From the NCBI GenBank assembly GCA_014879675.1, contig JACSRQ010000178.1, positions 1 to 32,870 of the forward strand: a stretch of 32,870 bases of DNA, read 5' to 3'. Shown piece by piece: positions 30,159-32,870 of this stretch; the stretch's first letter is position 1, and each line of letters opens with the position of its first letter. The stretch comes from Ignavibacteria bacterium. GTDB taxonomy: Bacteria; Bacteroidota; Ignavibacteria; Tepidaquicellales; OLB5. Both the position numbers and the translations under genes were made by a program. The notes under the pieces are model-generated. The model saw only the letters and a program-made list of their open reading frames with translations, was not told the origin of the DNA and made no database searches.

Positions 30159-32600
30159 TGCTTTGTTCATTTTTAGTGCAGCACGGTTCATGTAAACAAC
30201 GGCGACCGAAGCAACAACATAAAATCCAACGCCCGTCCAGTACGAAGCAGAGATACCGTAGTTCATCGCAATAATGATTGCAACACTTGTTGCTAGCACA
30301 CTCATTACACCGTTTATGCCCCACAGCCATGAAGCCAGCCGTGTGCCTTCTTTCAGCTTGCCCGCAAGCTTTATCCCCGCAGGGAAAACCATACCAAGGC
30401 ATAACCCCATAGGGAAAAGCATCGCTACCGATACCGCAATCCTGATAGTATTGTTGTATTCCCTGAACATTTCTATCAAATAAGGTGAAAACAAACCCGT
30501 GATTGCCAAAACAATTATCAGTGAAACAAATCTTCGGCTGTAACGCGGCGTATCAGACTTGCCGCCGAACCAGCTTCCGATCCCGCTCGAGAGCAGCAGC
30601 GTGAACAATGCCGCGGCAAGGCTGTACGTGGGGTGGCCGAGGAAGATGTTCAGCCTCTGGATCTGTGATATTTCTATCAGCATAAATCCCAGCCCTATCG
30701 CCATAAAAAATATAAAGAACGGAAATGATCCTTTAAGGTCTGCCTTCCGCGTAGTCATCTTAAGTGGTATTACCACACACAACACTGAAAGCACAAGCAT
30801 TGTTACGGTCAGCGTTATTAGTATGAGCAGCGCCTTTGCGTTGAACAGCAGGTCCCACTGTTTCCACAATTGGGGAGTGAGCATATCTTTAAATCCCATA
30901 TAATGGAAAATGAATGGCCTGTCATCATTCGGCGCTTTGATATCTATGGGAAAATTCTCCGTTGCTTTGTTACGAATATCGGTCGAAGATGTAAGCTTTA
31001 CCAGCATTGAATCAATTGCCTTTTCCGGTGAGAGGATAGTTTCAAAATCGAATGTTTGGTTAAGACTATCGGTAATGCGGAAATCTGCTTCAGTAAATGG
31101 TGAGCGGCTGATGAGTATTGTGCCTGTCGCCGCGCCATCGATCTCTTTTTCCTGCTGCATGCATTTAATTATCATCAGGTGTTTCCTGATATCCTTAACA
31201 CCAAGTGATTCCAGTGCGTCAGCGGATATATTGATGAGCTTGTAATGCTCTATAAGTGTTGACCTGAAGAATCTTGTTACAGTAAGTATTCCGTCAGGTT
31301 TCAGCCTTTCAAGCAGCATCTTCCACGTTTCAACAGTATATAACGCGTTTTCAGTAAGCACAAAGGCGCCGGATGAAGATGCCGACCAGTTATCAATAAC
31401 CGATATCTGTATTATATCAAACTTCCTGCCCTTATCCATCCGCTGAATGTAGCTCCGCGCCTCATCGCCTACAAACTCAACATTGGGGTATTTATCCAGG
31501 TGGCCGGTGAATCCGCCGAAATCTTCGTTAATAGCTGAGATCATATCTTTGTTGATCTCTATACCAAGCACGCTTTTCTGCCCGAACGCTATTGAAGATA
31601 GTACATCGCGTCCCGCGCCGCTGCCGATTATCAGCACATCGCTTTTGGGACGAAGATAGTTGGCAATGTTGGATACATCATACTTTAAGTGCGATAGCTC
31701 CGAAGTATCACCTGAGAAGTGCGAGAGCACGGTTGTTGAGTGCGCGTCAACATTCATCATAAGCTGACGTATCTTTTTCGATCGGTCGTATTTGTTGCTT
31801 AGGCCCCAGCCGAACGGTACTTCGTATTTGGTTGAGTCGCCATCTATGCTTACACGCGAAAAGGAGTTCCACTTTTCATACATAGGTTTTTCAGCATACT
31901 CTCCGCGGATCCATACAAGCCTGAGCAGTGCATCATGCTTGGAAACCAGTACAGTTTGATAAATAGAGAATACAGCAACTAGAAGAAGGAAAGCCATGAC
32001 AGTTCTGCCAAACCCGCTTGCTGAAAATTGCCTGCCCATAAATACAAGCGAAGCTGCGGCGGGGATAAGCGCGGTTATAAATACACCGGTCGGGCCGCCG
32101 GATACGTTAAGCACAATTACAACCAGAATGCAGCCCAGCGATGCCCCGGCGAGATCGGCCGCATAAAGCCTGTTCACTGAAGCAGGGAAACGCGTGAGGA
32201 TCAGCGATATCACAATACCGCTGAAAATGAACGGTATTGATATAACCGTATATGTGAGCACAGTTACAGATATTCCGGCAAGATTCATTCCGTGTGTGAA
32301 GGGGATCGCTATATGAAGCAGGAAGCTTGCCACTGTAGCCAGGCTGAAATAGAACGACTGTCGGGCAAGTACGGTGTTTATTGTTTCCTGGGGGAATTTG
32401 TGCGGGTAAATATACACAATGATCGCCCCGGCCGTTAAGCCGAACATCGCCAGCGATACCGCCATGAATGCAAAATGGTAGCCCATTGTTACGCTGAATA
32501 TCCGTGTTAGCAGTATCTCATACATCAGTGTGGATAGTGCTACCAGGAATATCCCCGCATATGTGCTTCCCGAAATTTTGCTGCCTTCAGGCGAATTCAT
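30156..32600 (-). CDS. Polytopic membrane protein with spermidine-synthase-like SAM-binding domain
   Basis: Inner-membrane protein of 814 residues. Residues ~12-220 form several transmembrane helices beginning YAGIFLVALSTLMYEILLTRIFS, typical of 'spermine/spermidine synthase domain' membrane proteins. A soluble Rossmann-like domain (~240-580) has the SAM-site glycine loop DVLIIGSGAGRD (321-332), acidic Glu348 (GIEIN) and Asp379 (VGDEARSYI). Helices return at ~590-810. In true spermidine synthases the catalytic loop reads like DSTDP; here the equivalent region is IQISVIDNWSASSSGAF (~398-413), without that DxxDP. Aminopropyl transfer is therefore doubtful, and a methyltransferase or other SAM-related role is possible. 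The minus-strand sequence upstream has TATATTTTG (about 32624-32632), a near match to a -7 box. Confidence 0.85.
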   Translation of the reverse strand: MNSPEGSKISGSTYAGIFLVALSTLMYEILLTRIFSVTMGYHFAFMAVSLAMFGLTAGAIIVYIYPHKFPQETINTVLARQSFYFSLATVASFLLHIAIPFTHGMNLAGISVTVLTYTVISIPFIFSGIVISLILTRFPASVNRLYAADLAGASLGCILVVIVLNVSGGPTGVFITALIPAAASLVFMGRQFSASGFGRTVMAFLLLVAVFSIYQTVLVSKHDALLRLVWIRGEYAEKPMYEKWNSFSRVSIDGDSTKYEVPFGWGLSNKYDRSKKIRQLMMNVDAHSTTVLSHFSGDTSELSHLKYDVSNIANYLRPKSDVLIIGSGAGRDVLSSIAFGQKSVLGIEINKDMISAINEDFGGFTGHLDKYPNVEFVGDEARSYIQRMDKGRKFDIIQISVIDNWSASSSGAFVLTENALYTVETWKMLLERLKPDGILTVTRFFRSTLIEHYKLINISADALESLGVKDIRKHLMIIKCMQQEKEIDGAATGTILISRSPFTEADFRITDSLNQTFDFETILSPEKAIDSMLVKLTSSTDIRNKATENFPIDIKAPNDDRPFIFHYMGFKDMLTPQLWKQWDLLFNAKALLILITLTVTMLVLSVLCVVIPLKMTTRKADLKGSFPFFIFFMAIGLGFMLIEISQIQRLNIFLGHPTYSLAAALFTLLLSSGIGSWFGGKSDTPRYSRRFVSLIIVLAITGLFSPYLIEMFREYNNTIRIAVSVAMLFPMGLCLGMVFPAGIKLAGKLKEGTRLASWLWGINGVMSVLATSVAIIIAMNYGISASYWTGVGFYVVASVAVVYMNRAALKMNKA

Positions 32601-32659
32601 CAGATCTTATTGATTTAAGAGAGCAAAATATAAGTGTGTATGATTAAATTAAATGTAAA

Positions 32660-32692
32660 AAAAAATATGCCGTCGTAATATCCGGCGGCATA
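32660..32692 (-). terminator. Intrinsic terminator of the partial cargo gene at the right edge
   Basis: Read on the minus strand, tatgccg and cggcata pair, extended by three more pairs including a G-T pair, and a long T-tract follows. It lies 28 bp downstream of the stop codon at 32720-32722 and before the membrane-protein gene. Confidence 0.85.
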
Positions 32693-32719
32693 TAAAGATA
32701 ATCATAAATGAATATATCG

Positions 32720-32870
32720 CTATTTCAGAACCACCATTTTTTTTGTTTGGGTAAATTCGCTTGTGATGAGTGAATAGAAATATACGCCGCTGGGAATGTT
32801 TGAGGCATCCCATTCGATTTCGTAAATGCCGGGTTTTAGATTTTCGTTTACAAGTACGGCGATCTCTTTG
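32720..32870 (-). CDS. C-terminal end of a T9SS cargo protein (5' part outside window)
   Basis: The minus strand from the right edge reads KEIAVLVNENLKPGIYEIEW, then DASNIPSGVYFYSLITSEF, then TQTKKMVVLK and a stop (cta at 32720-32722). This is the last ~49 residues of a type A T9SS sorting domain, matching those at 12775, 20335, 21622 and 24593 in the order LVNE, GTYE-like turn, WDAS, PSGVYFY and KKM-LK. The catalytic or binding part lies outside the window, so the function is unknown. The part that would show whether the heptamer tract is present is also outside. Confidence 0.9.
   Translation of the reverse strand, partial: KEIAVLVNENLKPGIYEIEWDASNIPSGVYFYSLITSEFTQTKKMVVLK

Noticed and set aside
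1-32870. tRNA, rRNA, insertion sequence or prophage genes
   Set aside because: Gaps were read for cloverleaf ends, and proteins for transposase, integrase and phage motifs; none was seen. This was by eye, so a divergent small RNA could be missed.

Overview
The window looks like a chromosomal segment from a free-living member of the Bacteroidota/Chlorobiota/Ignavibacteria group, most likely an Ignavibacteria-like organism. The main clue is a set of secreted proteins ending in the 'EQNYPNPFNP ... YPSGVYFY ... KKMxLxK' type A sorting domain of the type IX secretion system (T9SS). A GldA/F/G-like ABC operon, a few TAnnTTTG-type promoter boxes and starts with weak or absent Shine-Dalgarno sequences agree with this. 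The species cannot be named from the sequence. No rRNA, tRNA, CRISPR array, transposase or phage gene was seen.

Layout. (1) 1-2311: an RskA-like membrane anti-sigma factor whose start is close to the left edge, then a tight row of GNAT acetyltransferase, VOC-fold protein and second GNAT. (2) 2318-3942, minus strand: a GT4-type glycosyltransferase followed by a Nudix hydrolase. (3) 4207-10132: a very large soluble sensor kinase (REC, eleven PAS, HisKA, HATPase) and a single-domain Rcp1-like response regulator, closed by a strong bidirectional terminator. (4) 10211-11379, minus strand: a peroxiredoxin-like protein and a TlpA/ResA-type thioredoxin, both with export signals. (5) 11609-24593: a block of exported proteins, six of which end in a T9SS sorting domain (purple-acid-phosphatase-like enzyme, Asp-box propeller, YCF48-like propeller with an unnamed module, PQQ-like propeller with PKD, YCF48-like propeller, the unnamed module alone). 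One exported PPP-like phosphoesterase without a sorting domain sits among them. (6) 24660-25466: a DUF3667 membrane protein on the minus strand. (7) 25695-30097: an ABC ATPase, permease, GldG-like auxiliary protein and DUF4340 protein in one operon. (8) 30156-32600, minus strand: a polytopic membrane protein with a spermidine-synthase-like SAM-binding domain. The 3' end of another T9SS cargo gene enters from the right edge.

Two gene-free stretches inside the cargo block, 14920-15431 and 17916-18586, are packed with palindromic REP/MITE-like elements. Three copies of one element are recognisable, and a terminator is duplicated on both sides of one array. At a smaller scale, four of the sorting-domain coding regions carry an almost identical 37-nt tract built from a 7-nt repeat (consensus TGYCAAA), which adds five residues relative to the sorting domains lacking it.

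The most novel-looking items are the heptamer tract, the hairpin element family, the unnamed acidic module shared by two cargo proteins, and the 11-PAS kinase.
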